Source: Ollibium composti (GTDB lineage: Bacteria > Pseudomonadota > Alphaproteobacteria > Rhizobiales > Rhizobiaceae). From it: a stretch of 64,000 nt of DNA. Below the pieces are notes generated by a model, which was not told the DNA's origin, ran no database searches, and saw only the letters and a list, made by a program, of their open reading frames with translations. Positions 17,237 to 24,857 of the stretch are shown here, one piece after another (the first letter of the stretch is position 1; each line of letters begins with the position of its first letter). Both the position numbers and the translations under genes were made by a program. Location: NCBI RefSeq assembly GCF_004801285.1, contig NZ_SSNY01000009.1:124001-188000 (forward strand). The letters are read 5' to 3'.

Positions 17237-17689
17237 ATGGCTATCGCCAAGGAACTGACGGTCGGACAGGTGGCGATGCGCGCCGGCGTCGCGGTCTCGG
17301 CGCTGCACTTCTACGAGGCGCGCGGCCTGATCCGCTCGCATCGCACCGCCGGCAACCAGCGCCGCTACGGCCGCGATGTGCTGAGGCGCGTCGCCATCAT
17401 CCGCATCGCACAGGAGGTCGGCATCTCGCTGGCCGACATCGCCGCCGCCCTCGATTCGCTGCCTGAAGGCCGCACGCCGACGCGGGCCGATTGGAATCTG
17501 CTTTCAAGCACCTGGCGCGACGACCTCGACCGTCGCATCAACCAGTTGAAGAAGCTGCGCGACGGGCTGACCGACTGCATCGGCTGCGGCTGCATGTCGA
17601 TCGACCGCTGCCCGCTGAGGAACCGCGAGGACCGGCTGGCGAAACAGGGAGCCGGCGCAAGACGCCTGCTCGTCAAGCCGGCAAGCTGA
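17237..17689 (+). CDS. soxR: Redox-sensitive transcriptional activator SoxR
   Basis: A 150-residue MerR-family regulator. The N-terminal winged helix ([20 protein letters not shown]) is followed by a dimerisation helix and the [2Fe-2S] ligand set Cys114, Cys117, Cys119 and Cys125 in [12 protein letters not shown], diagnostic of SoxR rather than other MerR proteins. It senses redox-cycling compounds. A SoxR box lies directly upstream of its own start. Without soxS, as in most non-enteric bacteria, it presumably activates a few target genes directly; none is evident in this window. Confidence 0.95.
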   Translation: MAIAKELTVGQVAMRAGVAVSALHFYEARGLIRSHRTAGNQRRYGRDVLRRVAIIRIAQEVGISLADIAAALDSLPEGRTPTRADWNLLSSTWRDDLDRRINQLKKLRDGLTDCIGCGCMSIDRCPLRNREDRLAKQGAGARRLLVKPAS

Positions 17690-17885
17690 CCGGAGGCTTT
17701 GCCGATCGCATCGCTCGTGCGGAAAGGGGCCGTGGTGCCACAGCCTGTTGCATTCGCGCCACAGCGCCGAACTTTGGCCGCTTCCGGCGCCGGTTGGACA
17801 CACGCCGGCCCGGATTGACGCTATGAGCGGCCTGACCGGCGGCTTGCCGCTTCAACTCTCGCTTTCACAGTATCCGTTCTCAAAA

Positions 17886-18584
17886 ATGACGTTCCAGTTT
17901 TCCCGCCGCTCGATCCTGATCGGCTCATCTCTCGTCGCCGCTTCCGCATTGGCGGGCTGCACCAGCGTTCCGGCCCCCTCCCTGCAAGCCGAGGCAGCGC
18001 CGCGCTTTCCGCCGCCGCCCGCCCTGCCCGAACCTCCGCCGCCGAGCGACCACGCAGCGATGTATGCGGCGGTGGAAGATGGCGGCTACGCGCTGCCGGC
18101 CATCCCCTACACTAAGGTGGACGCCCGTTTCCTGCGCCAGACGGTGCCGAACCCGACCGGCGAGCCGGCAGGCACCCTGGTCGTCAACACCGCCGAAAAA
18201 TTCCTCTATTTCGTGCAGAAGGACGGGACGGCGCGCCGCTACGGCGTCGGTCTCGGCCGCCAGGGCTATTCCTGGAAGGGCCGCGCCGTGGTGCAACGGA
18301 AGCGCAAATGGCCGACATGGACCCCGCCGGACGCCATGATCAAGCGCGACCCCAAGCTGGAGAAGTGGCGCCAGGGCATGCCGCCCGGACTGGACAACCC
18401 GCTCGGTTCGCGCGCGCTCTACATCTTCAAGGACGGGCAGGACACGCTCTACCGCATCCACGGATCGCCGCAATGGCGCACCATCGGCAAGTCGGCATCG
18501 TCCGGCTGCGTGCGCATGTTCAACCAGGATGTGATGGATCTCTACGAGCGCGTGCCAAGCAAGACGCCCTTGCTCGTCATCTGA
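17886..18584 (+). CDS. L,D-transpeptidase lipoprotein (YkuD domain)
   Basis: A 232-residue exported protein. A twin-arginine-like signal (FSRRSILIGSSLVAASALAGC) ends in a lipobox (LAGC), then comes a Pro-rich linker and a YkuD domain from about residue 95. The active-site motif is HGSPQWRTIG followed by SASSGCVRM with the catalytic Cys near residue 207. These enzymes make 3-3 peptidoglycan crosslinks or attach proteins to peptidoglycan. The ATG at 17886 is chosen because the signal peptide starts there; the open frame upstream is not protein-like. Confidence 0.9.
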   Translation: MTFQFSRRSILIGSSLVAASALAGCTSVPAPSLQAEAAPRFPPPPALPEPPPPSDHAAMYAAVEDGGYALPAIPYTKVDARFLRQTVPNPTGEPAGTLVVNTAEKFLYFVQKDGTARRYGVGLGRQGYSWKGRAVVQRKRKWPTWTPPDAMIKRDPKLEKWRQGMPPGLDNPLGSRALYIFKDGQDTLYRIHGSPQWRTIGKSASSGCVRMFNQDVMDLYERVPSKTPLLVI

Positions 18585-18605
18585 GCGCGGCGGCCTTCGC
18601 CGCTC

Positions 18606-18863
18606 TCAATCCGCCGCCGGCAGTCGCCGTATGGTGAACTCGATGACGTCGCCCGGCCGTTCGAACCAGCTCTCGATCTCGGTCCAGTAGGCCTGCTTCG
18701 GCCAACGCTCGAACCACTCCCTGGCTTTCCGCCGCGCATCGGTGCGCGGCAGCACGAAGGTCTCGCGCAGGAAGCCGTCCCGCGGCATGCGCGCCTTCTC
18801 GGCGCGGCTGCGATCGAGCCGCTTCTTCAGGTCGTTCAGCGGTGGACGTGCCGGAGTACGCAC
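18606..18863 (-). CDS. Conserved hypothetical protein, 85 residues
   Basis: A small basic soluble protein (starts MRTPARPPLNDLKKRLDRS). The C-terminal half contains AREWFERWPKQAYWTEIESW and PGDVIEFTIRRLP, a pattern with many aromatic residues. No domain is recognised. A GTG start at 18863 is supported by AAGGAG 7 bp upstream. It is divergent from hemF across a 72-bp gap that contains a perfect 15-bp palindrome (18880-18894), so the two may share a regulator. Confidence 0.7.
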   Translation of the reverse strand: MRTPARPPLNDLKKRLDRSRAEKARMPRDGFLRETFVLPRTDARRKAREWFERWPKQAYWTEIESWFERPGDVIEFTIRRLPAAD

Positions 18864-18879
18864 GAAAGAACTCCTTGAC

Positions 18880-18894
18880 CTGTCTCAAAGACAG
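18880..18894. promoter_or_regulatory. Perfect palindrome in the divergent hemF promoter region
   Basis: CTGTCT-CAA-AGACAG is a perfect 6+3+6 palindrome between the divergent hypothetical gene and hemF. A TTGACC hexamer (18875-18880) abuts it and could be a -35 element for hemF. No match to the FNR/FixK consensus. Regulator unknown. Confidence 0.4.
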
Positions 18895-18935
18895 ACTACG
18901 GATCGCGCCCGCAAAAGACGAGTCATTTGTCGGGC

Positions 18936-19877
18936 ATGGGGTCCGAGCGCGGAGAACCTGTTTTGGAACGACCGGACATTGAGGCGGGCTTGCCCGCCGA
19001 CATCGAAAGCAAGAAGGCGACGGCGAAAGCCTGGTTCGAGGCATTGCGCGACCGCATCTGCGCGGCGTTCGAAGAGATCGAGGACGCTTTGTCCGGGCCG
19101 CAGGCTTCGTGGGAACCCGGCCGTTTCGACAAAACCCCCTGGCTGCGCGACGAGGGCACCGGCGGTGGCGGCACCATGTCGGTCATGCACGGCCGCGTCT
19201 TCGAGAAGGTCGGCGTGCACACGTCCACCGTCCATGGCGAGTTCTCGCCCGAATTCCGCAAGCAGATCCCGGGCGCCGAGGAAGACCCGCGCTTCTGGGC
19301 CAGCGGCATCTCGCTGATCGCCCATCCGTGGAACCCGAACGTGCCGGCCGTGCACATGAACACCCGCATGGTGGCCACCACGCGCCACTGGTTTGGCGGC
19401 GGCGCCGACCTGACGCCGGTGCTTGACCGGCGCCGCACGCAGGACGATCCCGACAGCCTCGCCTTCCATCGCGCCATGCGCTTCGCATGCGAGAAGAACG
19501 CGGCCGTCGCCGACTACGACCGCTTCAAGACTTGGTGCGACGAGTATTTCTTCCTGCCTCACCGCAACGAGCCGCGCGGCATCGGCGGCATCTTCTTCGA
19601 CTGGCAGCATTCGCCCGACGACAGGGGCGGCTGGGATGCCGACTTCGCCTTCGTGCAGGATGTCGGCCGCGCCTTCCTGGTCGTCTACCAGCATCTTCTG
19701 CGCGCCAACCTCGACACCAACTGGACCGACGCCGATCGCGAGGAGCAGCTGGTGCGGCGCGGCCGCTATGCCGAGTTCAACCTGCTCTACGACCGAGGCA
19801 CCATTTTCGGGCTGAAGACCGGCGGCAACGTCGCCTCCATCCTGTCGTCGCTGCCCCCGGCTGCGAAATGGCCGTGA
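18936..19877 (+). CDS. hemF: Oxygen-dependent coproporphyrinogen-III oxidase
   Basis: A roughly 313-residue haem-biosynthesis enzyme that decarboxylates coproporphyrinogen III to protoporphyrinogen IX using O2. Family blocks include [61 protein letters not shown] and the C-terminal [21 protein letters not shown] followed by SILSSLPP. Start is uncertain: ATG 18936 is used; TTG 18963 has a GGAG at good spacing and would give a start nearer to relatives, and TTG 18927 is also in frame. The catalytic core is unaffected. Confidence 0.95.
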   Translation: MGSERGEPVLERPDIEAGLPADIESKKATAKAWFEALRDRICAAFEEIEDALSGPQASWEPGRFDKTPWLRDEGTGGGGTMSVMHGRVFEKVGVHTSTVHGEFSPEFRKQIPGAEEDPRFWASGISLIAHPWNPNVPAVHMNTRMVATTRHWFGGGADLTPVLDRRRTQDDPDSLAFHRAMRFACEKNAAVADYDRFKTWCDEYFFLPHRNEPRGIGGIFFDWQHSPDDRGGWDADFAFVQDVGRAFLVVYQHLLRANLDTNWTDADREEQLVRRGRYAEFNLLYDRGTIFGLKTGGNVASILSSLPPAAKWP

Positions 19878-19967
19878 CGATCACGATTCGCCCTTCGGCG
19901 ATTTCCGATGCAACCTCGTCCGCCCTTTCGTGTTAAGCTGGGCCAGAACGAGGAAAGGAGGAAAGCC

Positions 19968-20153
19968 ATGAAGGAATTCTATTGTGGCTCGCTCGTCCCC
20001 GGCTGCGAGTGGCATACGCGCGCGGAGGACGAGGCCGAGGTCATGCGCCGTGCCGTGGAGCACATGCGCGAGACCCATGGCGAAACCATCATCCGCGAGA
20101 CGATGATCGAAGCGATCCGCTCGCGTATCGAGAAAGCGCGCGACGCGGCGTAG
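19968..20153 (+). CDS. DUF1059 small protein
   Basis: A 61-residue protein, MKEFYCGSLVPGCEWHTRAEDEAEV-like, with the Cys-x(6)-Cys spacing and histidines (HMRETHGE) typical of DUF1059 small proteins. Function unknown; a metal site is plausible. A strong ribosome-binding site (AGGAAAGGAGG) precedes the ATG at 19968. It follows hemF by 90 bp, in the same direction. Confidence 0.85.
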   Translation: MKEFYCGSLVPGCEWHTRAEDEAEVMRRAVEHMRETHGETIIRETMIEAIRSRIEKARDAA

Positions 20154-20170
20154 GCGTCACAAACCCTTTT

Positions 20171-20209
20171 CCTTCTCCCCGCTAACGGGGAGAAGGTGGC
20201 CGAAAGGCC
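20171..20209. repeat. REP-like palindrome (CCTTCTCCCCG family), copy 1
   Basis: Perfect 11-bp stem CCTTCTCCCCG/CGGGGAGAAGG with a 4-nt loop, followed by a second small stem GGCC-GAAA-GGCC. It lies between convergent DUF1059 and cca genes, where it could also help termination. The same family recurs at 33858-33884 and 34529-34568. Confidence 0.75.
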
Positions 20210-20274
20210 GGATGAAGACGGCGCGTGCCTTATAAAGAAATAAAAAATTCAAGGATTTAGGCGAAAAACCGGAA

Positions 20275-21543
20275 TCAGTTTCCGATCTCGCCTCGTGCGC
20301 GTTCCAGCAACGCTTCCCGGCCGAGCGCAAAACCCGATTCGATCCACACCGTCTCCAGCGCCTTGAGCGTTTCGCCGAGTTTCGGCCCCGATGCCATGCC
20401 CAGCGCGGCAAGGTCCGCGCCCTTCACCGGAAACACCGGCCGCTGCCATTTTCCAGCGAAGGCGAGCAGCCGCGACAGCCCGCCGGCCTCCATCATCGCG
20501 GCGTCGTCTCCGGCGGCGCGTGCCCGCGCGGCGGCGAGCGACAGGCGCAGGCGGTCCTCGATGCCGCGCGGATCGCCGCGATAGAGCGCCTTGGCCAGCA
20601 CCGTTTCCGTCGTCGTGGCGGCGACGGGCTCGGTCAACGCCCAGCGCTGCAGGCGGTTCGATTCGGCCGTGGACAATTTCAGCCGCTCGGCCAGCGCCTT
20701 CATGCGTGCCGCGTCCGGCGGCACCGTCGCTTCGAGCCTGAGCAACGCGTCCGGCATCCAGCCGAGGCCATGCTCCGTCCTGACCAGGCCGTGAATGGCG
20801 TCGATGCCCCACTTCTCGCTTTCCGGCAGGATGCGCGAGAGCACGCCGGCCTGCCGCGCCCACAACAGCGCGCGCGACGGGTCGGGCGCCGACAGCAGTT
20901 TCTTCAATTCCATCCAGACGCGTTCGGCCGACAGCCGGTCGAGCCCGTCCTTCAGCCGCGCGCAGGCTTTCAGGCCCTCGGCGTCCGGCCGGCCGTCGCC
21001 GTACCAGGCGAAGAAGCGGAAGAAACGCAGGATGCGCAGGAAATCTTCGCGGATGCGTGCCTCCGCATCGCCGATGAAGCGCAGTCGCCTTGCTTCCAGG
21101 TCTGCCACGCCGCCGACGAGGTCGATCACCGTGCCGTCCGCCTCGGCATAGAGCGCGTTGATGGTGAAGTCGCGCCGCTCGGCGTCCGCCGTCCAGTCGC
21201 GCCCGAAGGACACTTTCGCGTGCCGTCCGTCGGTTTCGACATCGGCGCGCAGCGTCGTTATCTCGAACGGGTGCCCCCCGGCCACCACCGTCACCGTGCC
21301 GTGCTCGATGCCGGTCGGCACCACCTTGAACCCCGCCGCCTCCGCACGCCGCACGGTTTCCTCGGGCAAGGTCGTGGTGGCGATGTCGACATCCGCCACC
21401 TTCTGGCCGAGCAGCGCGTTGCGCACCGCGCCGCCGGCGATGCGCGCCTGCTCGCCGCCTTCGCAAAGCACCGCCAGCAGGTGTTGCAGGTGCCTGTCCC
21501 GCAGCCAGTCGGCCTTGCCGGCGATCGAGATCGGCGCGCTCAC
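20275..21543 (-). CDS. cca: CCA tRNA nucleotidyltransferase / poly(A) polymerase family
   Basis: A 422-residue class II nucleotidyltransferase. The catalytic head is GGAVRNALLGQKVADVDIATT (metal-binding DVD), then GTVTVVAGGHPFEITTLRADVETDGRHAKV, RRDFTINALYAEADG and RIREDFLRILRFFRF. It adds CCA to tRNA 3' ends; close relatives polyadenylate RNA, and I favour CCA addition because no other cca is seen and this is the usual rhizobial form. GTG start at 21543 overlaps the NUDIX gene stop by 4 bp; last gene of a three-gene operon. Confidence 0.9.
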   Translation of the reverse strand: MSAPISIAGKADWLRDRHLQHLLAVLCEGGEQARIAGGAVRNALLGQKVADVDIATTTLPEETVRRAEAAGFKVVPTGIEHGTVTVVAGGHPFEITTLRADVETDGRHAKVSFGRDWTADAERRDFTINALYAEADGTVIDLVGGVADLEARRLRFIGDAEARIREDFLRILRFFRFFAWYGDGRPDAEGLKACARLKDGLDRLSAERVWMELKKLLSAPDPSRALLWARQAGVLSRILPESEKWGIDAIHGLVRTEHGLGWMPDALLRLEATVPPDAARMKALAERLKLSTAESNRLQRWALTEPVAATTTETVLAKALYRGDPRGIEDRLRLSLAAARARAAGDDAAMMEAGGLSRLLAFAGKWQRPVFPVKGADLAALGMASGPKLGETLKALETVWIESGFALGREALLERARGEIGN

Positions 21544-22178
21544 GCGTAAAGCCTTTCATACAGCGTACGGATGATGCCGGCCGTCACGCCCCAGATGCGG
21601 TTGCCGCCATAGGGCATCTCGTAGAAGAACCATTCGAGATCGTTCCAGAACCGGCTGTCGCGGCGATGGTTGGCAGGGTTCATGAGAAAGGAAAGCGGCA
21701 CCTCGAAGGCGGTGTCCACCTCGTCGGGATTGAGATGAAGGTGGAAGCCGGGCCTGACCACCGACAGCACCGGGGCGATGCGGTAGCCGGTGCCCGAAAC
21801 GTAATCCGGCATGCGGCCGATCACGTCGACGAATCCCGATTCCAGCCCGACCTCCTCGTCGGCCTCGCGCAGCGCCGCCGCTGCCGGCGAGACATCCGTG
21901 GCGTCGATCCGCCCGCCCGGAAAAGCCACCTGGCCGGTATGGCTGCGCAGCGTCTCGGCGCGTTTCGTCAACAGAAGCGTCGCGTCGGCGCCGCGATCTA
22001 TCACCGGGATCAGCACGGCCGCGTCCACCAGCGGCCCGTCGCGCAGGTAAAGCCGCGGATGGCCGGGGTTGAAACGATGGTCGCCGTAGAGCTCGGACGT
22101 GTCGAACGCCTGCTGGCGCGCCGCGCGGGCGCGGAAATCCTCAGCCGAGAACGGCGTGGCGGCCTTCTGGTCCATCAC
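21540..22178 (-). CDS. NUDIX hydrolase, CoA pyrophosphatase type
   Basis: A 212-residue NUDIX protein. The CoA-diphosphatase signature LLTKRAETLRSHTGQVAFPGG precedes the Nudix box, seen as GGRIDATDVSPAAAALREADEEVGLE with the READEE metal-binding core. It likely cleaves CoA to 3',5'-ADP and 4'-phosphopantetheine. Start at GTG 22178 with ATG one codon later; both overlap the upstream DUF1285 stop, so translation is coupled. In Rhizobiales DUF1285-NUDIX-cca is a recurrent order. Confidence 0.9.
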   Translation of the reverse strand: MMDQKAATPFSAEDFRARAARQQAFDTSELYGDHRFNPGHPRLYLRDGPLVDAAVLIPVIDRGADATLLLTKRAETLRSHTGQVAFPGGRIDATDVSPAAAALREADEEVGLESGFVDVIGRMPDYVSGTGYRIAPVLSVVRPGFHLHLNPDEVDTAFEVPLSFLMNPANHRRDSRFWNDLEWFFYEMPYGGNRIWGVTAGIIRTLYERLYA

Positions 22179-22798
22179 GCGCTCAGCCTCGCCAGCCGCT
22201 CGGCCGGCATGATCGGAAAGACCGCGCCGCGCGAGCGCACGGCAAACATCGCCGTTCCGTCCACGTCGATCTCCTCGCCGTGGCCGACCAGCTCGTACAT
22301 CACCGGCCGCGCCACCAGCGCCTCCAGCCGGCCGCGCACCAGGACATACGGCTTCAGGCCGCCCGTCTCGGCCTCGTCGACGAAGCGCAGCGGATGGTCC
22401 GGCCCCGCCTCGACCACGTCGCCGACATTGGTGCGGAAGGTGACGACCTGCTCGTCGCCCTGGCCGGAGACGTTGACTTCCACCGCGACGAACGGCGCGT
22501 CGACGACGCGGATGCCGACCCGCTCCACCGGCGTCACCAGATAGGTGTTGCCGTCCTCGTCCTTGCGCAGCACGGTGGAGAAAAGCTGCACCAGCGGCGC
22601 CCGGCCGATCGGCGTGCCCATGTAGAACCAGGTGCCGTCCGGCCTGATTTCCATGTCGATGTCGCCGCAGAACGGCGGATTCCAGCGCTCCACCGGCGGC
22701 AGGCCCTTGCCGGCGCGCGCCGCGCGCGAAATCAGCGCTTCCAGCCCGCGCGCATCGGCGGCGGCGGTCAGGCTGTCATTGTCCTGTCGATCGGCCAT
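22175..22798 (-). CDS. DUF1285 domain protein
   Basis: A 207-residue soluble protein with the DUF1285 pattern: PPVERWNPPFCGDIDMEIRPD, GTWFYMGTPIGRAPLVQLFSTVLR, and TPVERVGIRVVDAPFVAVEV. No enzymatic motif; function unknown, though it is consistently next to the NUDIX and cca genes. The ATG at 22798 is used; a GTG two codons upstream is possible and no clear Shine-Dalgarno separates them. First gene of the operon and divergent from moxR across 137 bp with nothing notable. Confidence 0.88.
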   Translation of the reverse strand: MADRQDNDSLTAAADARGLEALISRAARAGKGLPPVERWNPPFCGDIDMEIRPDGTWFYMGTPIGRAPLVQLFSTVLRKDEDGNTYLVTPVERVGIRVVDAPFVAVEVNVSGQGDEQVVTFRTNVGDVVEAGPDHPLRFVDEAETGGLKPYVLVRGRLEALVARPVMYELVGHGEEIDVDGTAMFAVRSRGAVFPIMPAERLARLSA

Positions 22799-22935
22799 CG
22801 TCACGAAATAGTCACTGTTGACGCGCTTGTCAGCCGGGGTCCGTGATTTAAGTTCTGCGGTAAACTAAGGTCCATTGTGGAGCCGAGCGGAGCCGATTCG
22901 CAGACAGGCGCAAACCAAAACGAGGTTGATGCTGG

Positions 22936-23943
22936 ATGAGCGTTATCGTCAAGGAAAGCCCGATCAGCGAAAAAGACATGGTGGCCGAGGCCGAGCGGGC
23001 GTTGGCCGACATTTCGCGCATCCGCGACGGCGTCGGCCGCGTCATCTTCGGCCAGGAAAGCGTGGTGGAACGCACCCTTGTAGCGTTGCTGGCCGGCGGC
23101 CACGCGCTGCTGGTCGGCGTGCCTGGACTGGCCAAGACCAAGCTGGTGGAGACGCTGGGCATCGTGCTGGGGCTCGACGCCCGCCGCATCCAGTTCACGC
23201 CGGACCTGATGCCGTCCGACATCCTCGGCTCCGAGGTGATGGAGCAGGACGAAACAGGCAAGCGGTCCTTCCGCTTCATCCGCGGGCCGATCTTCGCGCA
23301 GCTCCTGATGGCCGACGAGATCAACCGCGCCTCGCCGCGCACGCAGTCGGCGCTGCTGCAATCCATGCAGGAATACCACGTCACCGTCGCCGGCGCCCGT
23401 CACGACCTTCCTTCGCCCTTCCATGTGCTCGCCACCCAGAACCCGCTGGAGCAGGAAGGCACCTATCCGCTGCCCGAAGCGCAACTCGACCGTTTCCTGA
23501 TGCAGGTCGACATCCTTTATCCCGACATCGAGGCCGAGCGGCGCATCCTGCTCGAAACCACCGGTGTCGACGAAGCCAAGGCGCTCAACGTCGTGCAGCC
23601 CGAGCGGCTGAAGGAAATCCAGACGCTGATCCGGCGTATGCCGATGCCCGAAAGCGTCGTCGAGGCGATCCTTGCGCTGGTCCGCTCGGCGCGCCCCGGC
23701 CGGGGGCATGAGGAGACCGACAAGCACGTCGCCTGGGGCCCCGGCCCGCGCGCCAGCCAGGCGCTGACGCTGTGCGCCCGCGCCCGCGCCCTCTACGACG
23801 GACGCCTCGCCCCTTCCATCGACGACGTGCGCGCGCTGGCCGAACCGGTGTTGCAGCACCGCATGGCGCTGACGTTTGCCGCGCGCGCCGAAGGCATGAG
23901 CGTGCGCGACGTCGTCGCGAAACTTGTGAAAGGCCTTGGATGA
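22936..23943 (+). CDS. MoxR-family AAA+ ATPase
   Basis: A 335-residue MoxR ATPase. Walker A is in the family form GVPGLAKTKLVE (about residues 59-70). Walker B is LLMADEINRASPRTQSALLQSMQE, with the sensor-1 segment LATQNPLEQEGTYPLPEAQLDRFLMQ. MoxR proteins act as chaperones for metal-cofactor or vWA-domain partners. It overlaps the DUF58 gene by 4 bp and heads a four-gene MoxR-DUF58-DUF4159-membrane protein operon typical of alphaproteobacteria. Confidence 0.93.
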   Translation: MSVIVKESPISEKDMVAEAERALADISRIRDGVGRVIFGQESVVERTLVALLAGGHALLVGVPGLAKTKLVETLGIVLGLDARRIQFTPDLMPSDILGSEVMEQDETGKRSFRFIRGPIFAQLLMADEINRASPRTQSALLQSMQEYHVTVAGARHDLPSPFHVLATQNPLEQEGTYPLPEAQLDRFLMQVDILYPDIEAERRILLETTGVDEAKALNVVQPERLKEIQTLIRRMPMPESVVEAILALVRSARPGRGHEETDKHVAWGPGPRASQALTLCARARALYDGRLAPSIDDVRALAEPVLQHRMALTFAARAEGMSVRDVVAKLVKGLG

Positions 23944-24857
23944 CCCGTATCGGCGAGGCGCAGGCACCGGTCGCTGTCCGCGACGCGCTCGCCCGTGGCC
24001 GGCAGCGGGCCGCCTATGTGCCGGACCTGCTGGTCGAGGCGCGCCGCATCGTCAACACCGTGATTTCCGGCTGGCACGGCCGTCGCAAGCAGGGCATCGG
24101 CGAGAATTTCTGGCAGTTCCGGCCCTATTCCGAGGGTGAATCGGTCAGTCGCATCGACTGGCGCCGCTCCGCCCGCGACGACCATACCTATGTGCGCGAC
24201 CGCGAATGGGAGGCCGCCCACACGGTCTGGCTGTGGGCCGATCCTTCGCCCTCGATGCTCTACAAATCCGCCGGCGCCGGCGTTTCCAAGGAATCGCGCG
24301 CTCTGGTGCTGGCGCTCGCCCTGGCCGAGCTTCTGTCGCGTTCGGGCGAGCGCATCGCCTGGCCGGGCCTCACCGATCCCTTCACCAGCCGCAACGGCGC
24401 CGAGCGCATCGCCGCCCACCTGATGCACGCCACCGCATTGCCCGCGCGACCCGACCTTTCCGCCATCCGCCGCTTTGCCGACGTCGTCCTGATCTCCGAT
24501 TTCCTCGACCCGGCCGAGGAAACCATCGCCTGGCTGGACGTGCTCGCCCGTCACGGCGCCCGCGCCCACCTGATCGAGATCGCCGACCCGGCGGAGGAGA
24601 ATTTCCCCTATGCCGGGCGCACGGAATTCACCGACCCCGAGACCGGCGAAAAGCTGACCGCCGGCCGTGCCGAACGGCTGGCCGACGACTACCGCGCCCT
24701 CTATCGCGCCCGCCGCGCCGAACTGACCGGCTGGTGCAAGCGGCTGGGCTGGAGCTTCACCACCAACCACACCGACCGCCTGGCCTCGGACGCGCTGGTG
24801 CGCGTGCATATGGCGATGGGTGACGACGGCGGCTACGGCGGGAAGGTCGTGGCATGA
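23940..24857 (+). CDS. DUF58 domain protein
   Basis: A 305-residue soluble DUF58/vWA-like protein. The DUF58 core GIGENFWQFRPYSEGESVSRIDWRRSAR is at about residues 50-77, then WLWADPSPSM starts a degenerate vWA-like fold (Asp-x-Ser-x-Ser-like) and VLISDFLDPAEET lies near residue 180. DUF58 proteins are the usual partners of MoxR ATPases. ATG at 23940 overlaps the moxR stop; the stop overlaps the next gene start, so all three are translationally coupled. Confidence 0.92.
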   Translation: MTRIGEAQAPVAVRDALARGRQRAAYVPDLLVEARRIVNTVISGWHGRRKQGIGENFWQFRPYSEGESVSRIDWRRSARDDHTYVRDREWEAAHTVWLWADPSPSMLYKSAGAGVSKESRALVLALALAELLSRSGERIAWPGLTDPFTSRNGAERIAAHLMHATALPARPDLSAIRRFADVVLISDFLDPAEETIAWLDVLARHGARAHLIEIADPAEENFPYAGRTEFTDPETGEKLTAGRAERLADDYRALYRARRAELTGWCKRLGWSFTTNHTDRLASDALVRVHMAMGDDGGYGGKVVA

